Source: Psychrobacter sp. P2G3 (GTDB taxonomy: Bacteria > Pseudomonadota > Gammaproteobacteria > Pseudomonadales > Moraxellaceae). From it: a stretch of 64,000 bases of DNA. The stretch covers positions 2,852,001-2,916,000 of the forward strand of contig NZ_CP012529.1 of assembly GCF_001593285.1 (NCBI RefSeq). Direction: 5' to 3'. Each line of letters starts with the position of its first letter. Position 1 is the stretch's first letter. Both the position numbers and the translations under genes were made by a program. Below, in pieces: positions 1 through 9,573 of the stretch. The notes under the pieces are model-generated. The model saw only the letters and a program-made list of their open reading frames with translations, ran no database searches and was not told where the DNA came from.

Positions 1-628
1 GATTGGATAAATAGCGCACCGGATCGATTGCTTCAACAGTAGGTCCTGCGGTAATAACGACCGTTTTACCAAATAGATGCTGTGGGATAGTTTGCTGCGC
101 GTTAAATAAGCGCACCTCTGCTAATAACTGCTCAGGCTCAGGCAAGCGCCCTGCCCCTACATCACCGCATGCTTGCTCGCCACTTGCAGGCTTAATAATA
201 TGATAATTCATATCGGCTAGCGTCTGCACATTTAGACTCACCGCTGGATGCGCCCACATTTGCTGGTTCATCGCTGGTGCAATCAATACTGGTGCGGTAG
301 TTGCAAGACATACCGTTGTTAGTAAGTCATCTGCCATCCCCATTGCCAATCGAGCTAAAGTGTTGGCCGAAGCTGGAGCAATGACTATCAAGTCTGCCCA
401 CTTGGCAAGCTCAATATGACCCATGCCAGCCTCAGCACGCTCATCAAGCAATGAGATATGTACCTCGTTACCAGTCAAGGCTTGTAGAGTAAGCGGTGTG
501 ATGAACGCTTGCGCGCCTGTCGTCATAATGACGCGCACCTCGAACCCCGCTTTAATCAGTAAGCGGGCAAAAACAGCGGATTTATAAGCGGCAATACCGC
601 CCGTAATAGCGAGCACAACATTTGACAT
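1..628 (-). CDS. coaBC: CoaBC, phosphopantothenoylcysteine decarboxylase / phosphopantothenate-cysteine ligase (partial)
   Basis: Bifunctional coenzyme A biosynthesis enzyme: CoaB joins cysteine to 4'-phosphopantothenate and CoaC decarboxylates the product to 4'-phosphopantetheine. Only the first 209 codons are in the window; the gene runs off the left edge. The ATG at 628 opens the flavoprotein start MSNVVLAITGGIAAYKSAV. Further on are the catalytic-His segment GHIELAKWADL, the PAMNQQM motif and the substrate-clamp segment SGEQACGDVGAGR, all typical of the CoaC half. The last visible residues (GKTVVITAGPTVEAIDPVR) begin the CoaB half. It is divergent from radC across about 140 bp that must hold both promoters. 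coaBC next to radC is a common gammaproteobacterial arrangement. Identification is firm from motifs. Confidence 0.95.
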   Translation of the reverse strand, partial: MSNVVLAITGGIAAYKSAVFARLLIKAGFEVRVIMTTGAQAFITPLTLQALTGNEVHISLLDERAEAGMGHIELAKWADLIVIAPASANTLARLAMGMADDLLTTVCLATTAPVLIAPAMNQQMWAHPAVSLNVQTLADMNYHIIKPASGEQACGDVGAGRLPEPEQLLAEVRLFNAQQTIPQHLFGKTVVITAGPTVEAIDPVRYLSN

Positions 629-767
629 AGGCGTGGCATCAATAAAAAGTTAGAAGATAAAATTGCGTTTATAGTAACAATTATGCGATAAATTGGGGAA
701 AGTTTTCTCTCCCAATCTTATTTACTCTCTCATTTATTTAGTATTAACCCATTTTTAAGGAAAAATA

Positions 768-1448
768 GTGGCTATAAAAGACTGGCATGAAGACGATAGA
801 CCGCGTGAAAAGCTGCTGAAATTTGGCGCAGCGCATCTTACCGACGCAGAGATTTTAGCAATATTTTTACGTACTGGTACTCAATCACAGTCAGCTATCG
901 AGCTTGCTCGTCATTTGATTGAGCAGTTCGGTAGCCTAGCAGAACTTTTAGCGGCGCCGCAAGAGTCTGTCCTTGCCTGTCATGGTATCGGCCCTGCCAA
1001 ATATACACAGATATTAGCTTCGCTTGAGATGGGCACACGCTATTTAGATAGTCAACTTAAGACTGGTCAAGCGCTTGGGCGTTCACAGGCGGTCAAAGAC
1101 TATATTAGTACGCAATTGCGCGGCGAGCGTCGTGAGGTCTTTGCCGTACTCTGTCTCGATAATGCTCTAAATCTATTAAACTTTGAGATACTTTTTACTG
1201 GAGGTATCTCTTCTTGTTCAGTATGCATCAAGCACGTCCTTCGCCACGCTTTGAGCCATGCTGCCAGTCAGCTAATCGTCGCACACAATCACCCTCATAC
1301 TGATGCGCAGCCTTCAACGGCTGATAACTTATTAACCTATGAGCTGAAAAAGGCCTGTGATTTACTTGATATCACTTTTATTGATCACATTATCGTTGGC
1401 CGTAACGACACTTTGTCTTATGCTGAAAACTGCCTAGCACCATTTTAG
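768..1448 (+). CDS. radC: RadC family JAB/MPN-domain protein
   Basis: RadC-family protein, named for DNA repair, though its biochemical role is unsettled. The 226 residues match the usual family length. A helix-hairpin-helix-like GIGPAKY lies near residues 73-79. The C-terminal JAMM/MPN+ metal site is intact: Glu123 in REVFAVL, then HNHP (His173, His175) and PSTAD (Asp186). The start codon is GTG, with AAGG seven bases upstream at 757-760. It is divergently transcribed from coaBC. No clear terminator follows. An intact JAMM site suggests a metal-dependent hydrolase fold, but the substrate cannot be inferred. Confidence 0.95.
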   Translation: MAIKDWHEDDRPREKLLKFGAAHLTDAEILAIFLRTGTQSQSAIELARHLIEQFGSLAELLAAPQESVLACHGIGPAKYTQILASLEMGTRYLDSQLKTGQALGRSQAVKDYISTQLRGERREVFAVLCLDNALNLLNFEILFTGGISSCSVCIKHVLRHALSHAASQLIVAHNHPHTDAQPSTADNLLTYELKKACDLLDITFIDHIIVGRNDTLSYAENCLAPF

Positions 1449-1821
1449 TTTATACTGTCTAACAAATGCTTTGTTTTATATGAAATGCCTTAGTGAGATT
1501 GATACATATTATCGACATAGCGTAGCATTTTCGCTCTTGATAGTTTTTAAGAACTATTTCATATTGGTAGATAACTTTATTTACAATCTGTATCTTTATC
1601 GTTTATATCAGTAGTTACTTTATATTTAACGCAGTCAGTACTTATCAAATGTATTAATTACTTACTATTTTAAACCAGATAAGCGATAACATTTAAAGAC
1701 AGCATAAAAAATAATATTTAAAATAGTTTGTCTAATATTGGCTTTAATCATCAAATTATTACCAACTTAGCGTTTTTTATACTTCCCAATTCCCTATTCA
1801 TATTTTGCCAAGGAGACAGTC
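1449..1821. other. Intergenic region radC-fadE
   Basis: A+T-rich spacer of 373 bases between two genes on the same strand. I see no terminator-like hairpin, repeat or convincing ORF. The only clear signal is the ribosome binding site AAGGAGA just before the fadE ATG. Confidence 0.6.
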
Positions 1822-4716
1822 ATGGCGATTGGCTTATTTATTTTAGCAGTAATCATTCAGTTAGCCGTCGTCTTGGCCATATTTTTACTGTCCTTATCGC
1901 GTGTCAGCGGTAGTATCGTTGCTATTATTACTGTAATAGTCACTGCCTTTATAAGTCCGTGGTCGTTAATTTTAGGCATTCCAATTGCGCTGCTATGTCT
2001 AGTACTGTTGATCGCCCCGATGCGCCAAGCACTTATTACCAAGCCAGTCTATAAAGCACTAGGCGGTGCAATGCCAAGTATGAGTGATACTGAGCGTGAA
2101 GCACTGGACGCTGGTACTAGCTGGTGGGAAAAAGAGCTGTTTATGGGTGCGCCAAACTGGGATACCTTTGCCAACTACCCTTACCCTGAGCTGTCTGAAC
2201 GCGAACAAAGTTTCATTGATAATGAAGTTGAGACCCTATGTGCAATGCTCGATGAATGGGAAATTACTCAAGATTATAAAGATCTAACGCCCCAAGCTTG
2301 GCAATTTATCAAGGCTAACGGCTTTTTGGGTTTAATTATCCCTGAAGAGTATGGTGGTTTAGATTTCAGCTCTTATGCTCAAAGTCGTGTTATGAGTAAG
2401 ATTGCTTCGCGCTCGTCAACGGCTGCGGTTAGCTGCATGGTCCCAAACTCGCTCGGCCCTGGTGAGCTTTTGATGCACTATGGTACAGACGAGCAGAAGC
2501 AACGCTGGTTACCAGGACTTGCTAAAGGTGAAGAAGTTCCTTGTTTTGGTTTGACGGGTCCTGAGGCGGGCTCTGATGCAGGCGCTATCCCCGATACAGG
2601 GATAGTCTGCTACGGTATTCACGATGGCGAGTACACGCTCGGTCTGCGCATGAACTTCTCTAAACGCTGGATTACGCTTGCTCCTATCGCAACTGTCGTA
2701 GGACTGGCGTTTAAAATGCATGATCCAGAAGGCTTGCTTGGTGATCCTATCAAGACTGATTATGGTATTACTTGCGCTTTAATACCTGCTGATCACGAGG
2801 GCGTGATTATAGGCCCACGCCACTATCCTAGTGGCTCACCATTTATGAATGGTACGGTTGATGGCACTGATGTTTTTATTCCGCTAGATTATATTATCGG
2901 CGGGGTCGAGAACGCCGGTCGCGGTTGGCGGATGCTGATGGAATGTCTTGGAGTTGGACGTGGTATCTCTTTACCAGCGCTTTCAACTTCAGCGAGCGAG
3001 ATGAGTTATTTATCAGTTAGTGCCTTTTCCAAAGTCCGTGAGCAATTTAAAATCTCTGTCGGTAAATTTGAAGGTGTACAAGATGCAACCAGTCGCATCG
3101 CTAGCCAAACTTATATGCTAGAGGCATTTCGTCACTTAGTTACTTGCGGATTAAATCAAGGTGGTACGCCATCAGTCATGACTGCAATGGCAAAATATTA
3201 TGCGACTGAAACTATGCGTGGAGTGGTCAATGATGCTATGGATGTCGTTGGAGGCCGCGCTATCCAAATGGGCCCACGTAACTTTTTGGCGGCTCCCTAT
3301 CAAGCTATTCCAGTCTCTATTACGGTTGAAGGCGCAAATATCTTGACGCGCTCACTGATGATCTTTGGTCAAGGGGCGATGCGCTGTCATCCATACCTAT
3401 TTGACGAGTTGCAACTATTACAAAGTGAGGATAAAGAAGGCGTATTAGAGCAGTTTGATAACTTATTCTTTAAGCATTTAGGTTATACCTTTAATCGCGG
3501 TGCGAAAGCCTTTGTCGCAGGTTACGTTGGTGGTAGTAGTCACGCTCCAAGCTTTGCAGATAGCTTTACCCGCCCCTACTACAAGCATATCAACCGCTTA
3601 AGTGCTAGCTTTGCCCTCACTGCAGATATGGCCTTAGGACTGCTGGCTGGTGACTTAAAACGCAAAGAGATGCTCTCTGGACGCTTAGCTGACATTCATG
3701 GTCATTTATTTATTGCGACTGCTATTTTGCAGTTTTATGAGCATGGTAGTAAGTCAGAAGCAGAACGTTTACATGCAGAGGTCGCCCTACAAGATAGTCT
3801 ATGCGCTATTCAAGAAGCTTTCGTCTCGTTCTTTGCAAACTTTCCTCATCGGATGGCAGCCAATGTCGTTAGCTTTGTGACGTTCCCTAGTGGACGTATC
3901 TTTACGCCAGCAAGTGATGAGCTCAAGACCAGATTGGGTGATACCTTTATGGATGATCATGAAGCCAACCCATTCCGCGATTATCTCAAAACGATGGTGT
4001 ACTACAACACAGATCCTGATGATGTTACGGGTCGTATGGAACACGCTTATCAGACGCTGCTTGAAGTTGAACCATTATGGCACAAGTTCAAAAAAGCAGA
4101 GCATGACGATAGTTTTGAAGGTTTGACCTTTGAAGACCATGTGGTATATGCAAGTCAAAACGGTGATATTACTGAAACTGAGGCTGAGCAGCTCATTAAA
4201 TATAATGCATTGCGCTTCGATTCCCTCCTTACCGATGTGTTCGATGAGCACCTATTGCATGCACAAGAGCGTTTTAATCCGCATAGTTTAGAAAATGCGG
4301 TACACCAGCTTACTGATTATGCGCAATTGAAAAACGATGCCCAAGCTAGAAACGGGGTATCAGTTGATGACACGCTAACCGAAGATACTGAGCCTACTGG
4401 CGATGACAATCCAGACCACGGTTATGAGGCAGATGGGGATGTAAAAATGGTCGATGAGCAAGATACAGCTAAAGAAATCAGTGCCCAAACTGACTTTGAT
4501 GAGTCGCATCCTGAAGAAGAATCTCTTGATCACCGTAGCCGTGATGCGGAGTCAACGCTTAGCGAACGTATGGGCTACAATCATAGCAAAGGTATTGATA
4601 AACAATCAGATTCAGTGGAAAGCAAACCAGTTGACAGTGATAAGGTAGAAACTGACTCTACAGAGGGTTCTAAGTGGCAAGATGGATTACGTCGCGAAGA
4701 AGATGACAAAGCATAA
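1822..4716 (+). CDS. fadE: FadE-type acyl-CoA dehydrogenase with acidic C-terminal tail
   Basis: Membrane-associated acyl-CoA dehydrogenase that catalyses the first, FAD-dependent step of beta-oxidation (acyl-CoA to trans-2-enoyl-CoA). The first 60 residues form two hydrophobic segments, as in E. coli FadE. The dehydrogenase core follows, including the segment FGLTGPEAGSDAGA, and then the FadE-specific C-terminal region (DUF1974 type). AAGGAGAC sits seven bases before the ATG. At 964 residues it is longer than the roughly 815 of E. coli FadE; the surplus is a tail of about 125 residues rich in Asp, Glu, Ser and Thr and apparently disordered. Two FadD ligases elsewhere in the window supply the acyl-CoA substrate. 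The gene ends in a strong hairpin terminator and appears monocistronic. Confidence 0.93.
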   Translation: MAIGLFILAVIIQLAVVLAIFLLSLSRVSGSIVAIITVIVTAFISPWSLILGIPIALLCLVLLIAPMRQALITKPVYKALGGAMPSMSDTEREALDAGTSWWEKELFMGAPNWDTFANYPYPELSEREQSFIDNEVETLCAMLDEWEITQDYKDLTPQAWQFIKANGFLGLIIPEEYGGLDFSSYAQSRVMSKIASRSSTAAVSCMVPNSLGPGELLMHYGTDEQKQRWLPGLAKGEEVPCFGLTGPEAGSDAGAIPDTGIVCYGIHDGEYTLGLRMNFSKRWITLAPIATVVGLAFKMHDPEGLLGDPIKTDYGITCALIPADHEGVIIGPRHYPSGSPFMNGTVDGTDVFIPLDYIIGGVENAGRGWRMLMECLGVGRGISLPALSTSASEMSYLSVSAFSKVREQFKISVGKFEGVQDATSRIASQTYMLEAFRHLVTCGLNQGGTPSVMTAMAKYYATETMRGVVNDAMDVVGGRAIQMGPRNFLAAPYQAIPVSITVEGANILTRSLMIFGQGAMRCHPYLFDELQLLQSEDKEGVLEQFDNLFFKHLGYTFNRGAKAFVAGYVGGSSHAPSFADSFTRPYYKHINRLSASFALTADMALGLLAGDLKRKEMLSGRLADIHGHLFIATAILQFYEHGSKSEAERLHAEVALQDSLCAIQEAFVSFFANFPHRMAANVVSFVTFPSGRIFTPASDELKTRLGDTFMDDHEANPFRDYLKTMVYYNTDPDDVTGRMEHAYQTLLEVEPLWHKFKKAEHDDSFEGLTFEDHVVYASQNGDITETEAEQLIKYNALRFDSLLTDVFDEHLLHAQERFNPHSLENAVHQLTDYAQLKNDAQARNGVSVDDTLTEDTEPTGDDNPDHGYEADGDVKMVDEQDTAKEISAQTDFDESHPEEESLDHRSRDAESTLSERMGYNHSKGIDKQSDSVESKPVDSDKVETDSTEGSKWQDGLRREEDDKA

Positions 4717-4805
4717 CGATTATGCTTAAAGCCCTTTTATAAACTTTAACACGTTATCCCTAATCGACTCATAGCCTATTAATACTATCGCAAACAAGAC
4801 TATCG

Positions 4806-4844
4806 AAAGCAAGATTACCTTATAATGGTAATTTTGCTTTTTTT
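4806..4844 (+). terminator. Rho-independent terminator of fadE
   Basis: A 14-bp stem (4806-4819 with 4827-4840, one G-T wobble) closes a 7-base loop and runs into eight T. It lies about 90 bases after the fadE stop. Confidence 0.85.
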
Positions 4845-5043
4845 ATGGCTCTTTATAAGGTAGTTAGTTGAATTATAGAATCATTATTGAAAACGATCCA
4901 TTTGAAAGCAAACTGTCATACGAAACCAAATCCAAGCCTTTGTTTTTTTATTGTAAAATTCATTAATAAAAGTTAATAGATGACTGATAACGTTAAGATA
5001 ATATGATAAATTAAAATTCTTAGTCAACGGTAAAGGAATTCTA

Positions 5044-6874
5044 ATGATGAAAAATATGATTTTGCTTGCTGGTGCAGCGAGCGTCTTAACCGCATGCGCG
5101 GTACACCCCCCCCCCAGCAAGCGTGAGCGCGCCTAAAGCGTTGGTGGCTGACATGATCGTTACCAATGCCAAAGTAGCGGTGATGGATGATGAGAGAAGT
5201 ACTGCCGAGGCGATTGCGGTAAAAGATGGCAAAGTATTACGTACAGGTAGCGATGAAGATATCCTACGTTTACGTAGTAAGGACACGCAAGTTATTGATG
5301 CGAATGGTAGAACGTTGATTCCGGGTCTTAATGACTCACATCTGCATGTGACGCGTGGTGGTCGTTTTTATAACACTGAGCTACGTTGGGACGGTGTTAA
5401 ATCATTGAAAGAAGCTTTGCGAATGTTAAAAGAGCAAGCGGATAGAACGCCTGAGGGTCAGTGGGTACGTGTGATTGGTGGCTGGTCACCGCATCAGTTT
5501 GAAGAAAAACGCATGCCAACTATTGAAGAGATTAACGAAGCGACGGGTGATACCCCTACCTTTGTCTTGTATTTATACAGTCGCGGCTGGCTGAATGAAG
5601 CAGGTCTAAAAGCTTTAGATATCGATGAAAATACTAAGCCACCCAACGATCAAAGCCGTTATGAAAAAGATAAAAACGGTAAGCTGACGGGTGTACTTTT
5701 GGCTGAACCCAATGCCATGATTTTGTATAAAGTGATCGGTGCATTGCCAGCTTTATCTAAAGAAGAGATGATCAACTCGACCAAGCACTTCAATCACGAG
5801 CTAAACCGTTTTGGTCTCACCAGCGCAATTGATGCAGGCGGTGGTGGTCATACATTCCCAGAAGACTATGAAGCGTCTAAAGCCCTAGCAACTAGTGGTA
5901 ATTCTTCATTGCGCATCTCATACTATTTATTCCCGCAAAAAGCAGGCGAAGAGCGTGCCGCCTTTGAGAAGTGGATGGCGAACAACGAAGCCTCTGTCAA
6001 TGAAGATATAGCACATGAGCACGGTTATGAATTAAAAGGTGGCGGCGAGTATATGACGTGGGCAGCCGGTGACTTTGAGAACTTCCTCGCACCCAAACCA
6101 TTTATTAAAGACAACGAAGGCTGGCGCGCGCAAACCAAAGAAATCATTCAAATGCATGTGAATGAGGGCTGGCCATTTAGACAGCATTCAACCTATGGTG
6201 AAAACACCAAGCTCATCGTTGATTTGGTAGATGAGATTGACCGTGAAAACAACGGCAAAATCCGTAACGATATGCGCTGGGCCATTGATCACGCAGAGAC
6301 GGTGAACGATGAGACGTTGAAAGAAATTAAACGTTTAAATGGCGGAATCTCTGTTCAAAACCGGATGTCGTATGCTGGTGAATACTTCGTCGAGCGTTAT
6401 GGCAAAGAAGCGGCTAGTACTGCGCCACCATTCAAAAAGATTTTTGATATGGGTATCCCGCTAGGTGCTGGTACGGATGGTACGCGAGTATCAAGCTATA
6501 ACCCTTGGATTGCTTTATATTGGCTGAGCACAGGTAAGACTGTTGGGGGCACCCAGTTGTATGGCAAGGACAATGTATTATCAAGAGCAGATGCTTTGCA
6601 AGTGTATACCAAAGGCAGTGCATGGTTCTCCAATGAAGAAAAAGTAAAAGGCACGCTAGAACCTGGCATGTATGCAGACTTTGTATTGCTATCTGATGAC
6701 TACTTCACCGTACCTGAAGAAAAAATCAAAGGTATCGAATCCGTATTAACGATTGTAGATGGTAAGCCAGTTTATGGTGCTAAAGAATATAAAAAGTTTG
6801 ATCCAAAATTGCCTGCTGTTATCCCAAGCTGGTCACCAGTGAAGTATTACGGTGGCTTTCAAAACGCGAAATAA
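5044..6874 (+). CDS. Lipoprotein amidohydrolase (YtcJ-like), out of frame at a poly-C tract
   Basis: Metal-dependent amidohydrolase of the YtcJ/amidohydrolase-3 type; substrate unknown. The long frame (GTG at 5123 to the stop at 6874, 583 residues) carries the metal-binding SHLHVTRGG, the later His motif AIDHAETVND and AGTDGTRVSS. Upstream, in another frame, the ATG at 5044 begins a lipoprotein signal peptide (MILLAGAASVLTACAV, lipobox LTAC) after the ribosome binding site AAAGGAATT. That frame stops at 5134-5136. The two frames meet at a run of ten C (5106-5115). Removing one C, or adding two, fuses them into an exported lipoprotein enzyme. As read, translation from 5044 gives about 30 residues; a weak GTG start at 5123 would give a cytoplasmic form. 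Explanations are phase variation, a recent inactivating indel or a sequencing error. Confidence 0.85.
5106..5115 (+). repeat. Homopolymer tract of ten C inside a lipoprotein signal region
   Basis: Ten consecutive C lie directly after the lipobox codons of the amidohydrolase gene. The tract length sets the reading frame: 9 or 12 C give a continuous lipoprotein frame, 10 gives early termination. It is the only such long G or C run I found in the window. Confidence 0.9.
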
Positions 6875-6910
6875 GTTGTTGAGGTAAATAATTTTGTCTT
6901 ATGTAGAAAT

Positions 6911-6937
6911 CGGTCTGTGCGCAGGCCGTTTTTTTTG
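6911..6937 (+). terminator. Terminator of the amidohydrolase gene
   Basis: CGGTCTG pairs with CAGGCCG (one wobble) around a 4-base loop and is followed by eight T, about 40 bases after the stop codon. Confidence 0.8.
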
Positions 6938-7344
6938 TTTGAAACTTCCTCATTAATATATTAATCCCTACCTTATAAATATGAAGTCAGTAAAATTGAA
7001 TGCAATCCACGCTGGATCGTCACTCTCATAACGTCATCTACATGGCCTAAAAGCCATTCATAAAAATTTTGTTTCATATCAGAAACAAACCGTTTAGAAT
7101 AAATAATAGCTATTTTCTGGGCACATAGCTTTTATAAGCTGTCATGTCGATAGGTAAATATGACTTGAATGATAAAAAAATCTTGCAGTGCCCCTAACAA
7201 TTCTTTTATATTGTCCCCCAAAACATGAGACTAGAAAGAATTTAATAGGCGTAACAGGGCTCGTGATGAGAGCAGTGGTTATAATCATATTGATTTGAAT
7301 ACCCAGCTTATTACTGAGAGTTACGTACACCAAGGATGTAAGTT
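6938..7344. other. Intergenic region upstream of the DAACS symporter
   Basis: About 400 A+T-rich bases presumably holding the symporter promoter. The ribosome binding site AAGGATGT lies before the ATG. I see small imperfect hairpins only and no gene. Confidence 0.5.
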
Positions 7345-8721
7345 ATGTGGAAAAATATGGGACTGACGGGCAAGATTATCGTTGCCATGGTGCTCGGTAT
7401 TATACTGGGTTTATTTATAAATTATTCCGGACTAAACGCTGAAGGCGGCTTTGTTAATACGTATATTACCAATGGCTTCCTTGCTATCATCGGTAAGCTA
7501 TTCGTTAACTCACTCAAAATGCTAGTTGTACCTTTAGTATTAATCTCTCTTATTTGCGGGGTTTGCGGTATTGGTGACATCCGCTTGCTTGGCCGCATTG
7601 GTACCAAGACTTTTCTCATCTATATGATGACGACAGCATTAGCTATTGCGACGGCCATTGGACTGGGTATCGTGTTTGGCATTGGTAAAGGCATGAACGT
7701 CGAGACCGCAGCAGAATTTGAAGCGGCCTCAGCGCCACCACTGCTTGATGTATTCTCCAATATTATCCCATCCAACCCTATCAGTGCGATGGCAAATGGC
7801 GATATGTTATCCATCATTTTCTTTGCCGTTCTAATCGGTATCAGTATCTTGATGGTTGGCAAGCCCGCTAAAGGTTTGGTACAGAGCTTGGAATTAATCA
7901 ATGAAGTCATCTTAAAGATGGTGACCATCATTATGAACCTTGCTCCTTATGGTGTATTTGCACTGTTGACCAAAGCCATGGCAGAGCTGGGTTTAGATCT
8001 TATTTGGTCATTATTGGGTTATGTTGCCGTACTGGTTGGCTCACTGGCTTTCCATTTCTTTATTACGATGATGATCGTGCTCAAGCTATTCTCAGGTTTA
8101 TCAATCAAGACCTTTTTGGCAAAAATGCGCGAAGTTCAGATTTTTGCATTTAGTACTTCAAGCTCGAATGCCACCATTCCGATTACCTTGCGTACAGTCA
8201 CCAAGCGTATGGGTGTTAATAACTCAGTCGCTTCGTTTACCGTTCCTTTTGGTGCAACCATCAACATGGATGGTACGGCTATCATGCAAGGGACAGCGAC
8301 CATTTTCATTGCCAATATTTACGGTATTGATTTGGGCGTGACCGAATACCTGACTGTTATCTTAATGTCGGTATTGGCCTCTATCGGTACCGCTGGTGTA
8401 CCGGGCGTTGGCTTGATTATGCTATCTATGGTATTTGCCCAAGTCGGCTTACCTATTGAAGGTATTGGCCTTATCTTAGGTGTGGATCGTATCTTAGATA
8501 TGTTACGTACCGCAGTAAACGTTGGTGGCGATGCAGCAGTGACCGCTATTGTGGCAAAATCAGAAAATAAAATGGACGTTGCTATCTATAACGATCCTAA
8601 TGCTGGTGCCAAAGACGTATTTGATGGTCATATCGATGAAGACAACGAGCGTGCGTTCTCTGAAGTCTTTAGCGATGGCCTGATGGGTAGTGAGTACGAT
8701 GATGTTGATCGTCGTCGCTAA
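7345..8721 (+). CDS. Dicarboxylate/amino acid:cation symporter (DAACS family)
   Basis: Inner-membrane sodium- or proton-coupled carrier of the glutamate/aspartate/C4-dicarboxylate family (GltP/GltT/DctA/SstT relatives). The family signatures are present in order: the serine-rich STSSSNATIPIT of hairpin 1, NMDGTAIMQGTA of TM7, GTAGVPGVG of hairpin 2, and DMLRTAVNVGGDA of TM8 with the substrate-binding Asp and Asn. The 458 residues are slightly longer than typical, with a charged, Asp-rich C-terminal tail of about 40 residues. The substrate cannot be set from sequence alone, but the TM8 Arg in DMLRT favours acidic amino acids or dicarboxylates. Monocistronic, with a terminator behind it. Confidence 0.92.
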   Translation: MWKNMGLTGKIIVAMVLGIILGLFINYSGLNAEGGFVNTYITNGFLAIIGKLFVNSLKMLVVPLVLISLICGVCGIGDIRLLGRIGTKTFLIYMMTTALAIATAIGLGIVFGIGKGMNVETAAEFEAASAPPLLDVFSNIIPSNPISAMANGDMLSIIFFAVLIGISILMVGKPAKGLVQSLELINEVILKMVTIIMNLAPYGVFALLTKAMAELGLDLIWSLLGYVAVLVGSLAFHFFITMMIVLKLFSGLSIKTFLAKMREVQIFAFSTSSSNATIPITLRTVTKRMGVNNSVASFTVPFGATINMDGTAIMQGTATIFIANIYGIDLGVTEYLTVILMSVLASIGTAGVPGVGLIMLSMVFAQVGLPIEGIGLILGVDRILDMLRTAVNVGGDAAVTAIVAKSENKMDVAIYNDPNAGAKDVFDGHIDEDNERAFSEVFSDGLMGSEYDDVDRRR

Positions 8722-8742
8722 CCCTTAACATTAAATAGATAT

Positions 8743-8775
8743 AAAAAACCTCAGTCAAATTGGCTGAGGTTTTTT
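8743..8775. terminator. Bidirectional terminator between convergent genes
   Basis: A perfect 12-bp stem (8743-8754 with 8764-8775), with six A on one side and six T on the other, so it can serve both the symporter (+) and the TSUP gene (-). Confidence 0.9.
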
Positions 8776-8817
8776 GTTGGGATAATCCACATAAAGATGT
8801 TGTACATTATGGGAAGA

Positions 8818-9573
8818 TTAGCCAAGCATGTACTTAGTCAGCATGGCTAAGCATACCAGCACAATCATCGGACGAATTAGCCTACTGCCACCCTTGACCA
8901 CCATATGTGAGCCAAAATAAGCCCCTATCGTTTGTCCAACCATCATTGCCAGACCTACTTTCCACAAGACATTACCGCCCAAAATGAAGAAAATCAGCGA
9001 GCCAATATTGGTAGATAAGTTCAAGACCTTTGCCGCACCTGTCGCTTCGATAATCTGACGACCACGTAGAGCGACATTACCAAGCGCAAAGAACATACCA
9101 GTTCCCGGGCCAATATAACCATCATAAAAACCAATTAAAGGCGCAACGACTTTTTGCCATTTACCTTCTGAAATGCGCGGTGCTGCTTCTACTTCACCAA
9201 GCCTAGGTGCAAATAAGGTATAAATACCAATAGCAGCAATCAAGAAAGGAATCAGCTTTTCGAGCAAGTCAGGCGGAGACATTTGCACGGCGATAGTACC
9301 GATAACAGAACCGATGAACGCGGCAATAATAGCAACCTTGATACGCTGAGGCTTGACGACACCTTTTCTAATCATCGTAATAGAGGCAGCAAGCGCGCCT
9401 GAGGCTGCTTGTAGCTTATTAGTACCAAGTGTCAGCACTGGCGGGATATTGGCCAGTAGCATAGCTGGTATGGTCAACAGTCCACCGCCACCCGCGATAG
9501 CATCAATAAAGCCAGCAAGCGCGGCTACCGCAGTGAGCATCAAAATAATTTCTAGGGATAACGATAAGTCCAT
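8818..9573 (-). CDS. Sulfite exporter TauE/SafE (TSUP) family membrane protein
   Basis: Multi-pass inner-membrane permease of the TSUP family, whose members move sulfite, sulfonates or other small organic anions. The protein has the usual two-fold repeated hydrophobic layout; the first half contains AGGGGLLTIPAML and GTNKLQA, the second GFYDGYIGPGTG. I chose the ATG at 9573 (protein begins MDLSLSLEIIL) because AAGG lies nine bases upstream; the frame remains open to 9609 without a better ribosome binding site. This gives about 251 residues, normal for the family. It stands alone between a convergent symporter and the divergent nhaA, so the neighbours do not identify the substrate. Confidence 0.9.
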   Translation of the reverse strand: MDLSLSLEIILMLTAVAALAGFIDAIAGGGGLLTIPAMLLANIPPVLTLGTNKLQAASGALAASITMIRKGVVKPQRIKVAIIAAFIGSVIGTIAVQMSPPDLLEKLIPFLIAAIGIYTLFAPRLGEVEAAPRISEGKWQKVVAPLIGFYDGYIGPGTGMFFALGNVALRGRQIIEATGAAKVLNLSTNIGSLIFFILGGNVLWKVGLAMMVGQTIGAYFGSHMVVKGGSRLIRPMIVLVCLAMLTKYMLG

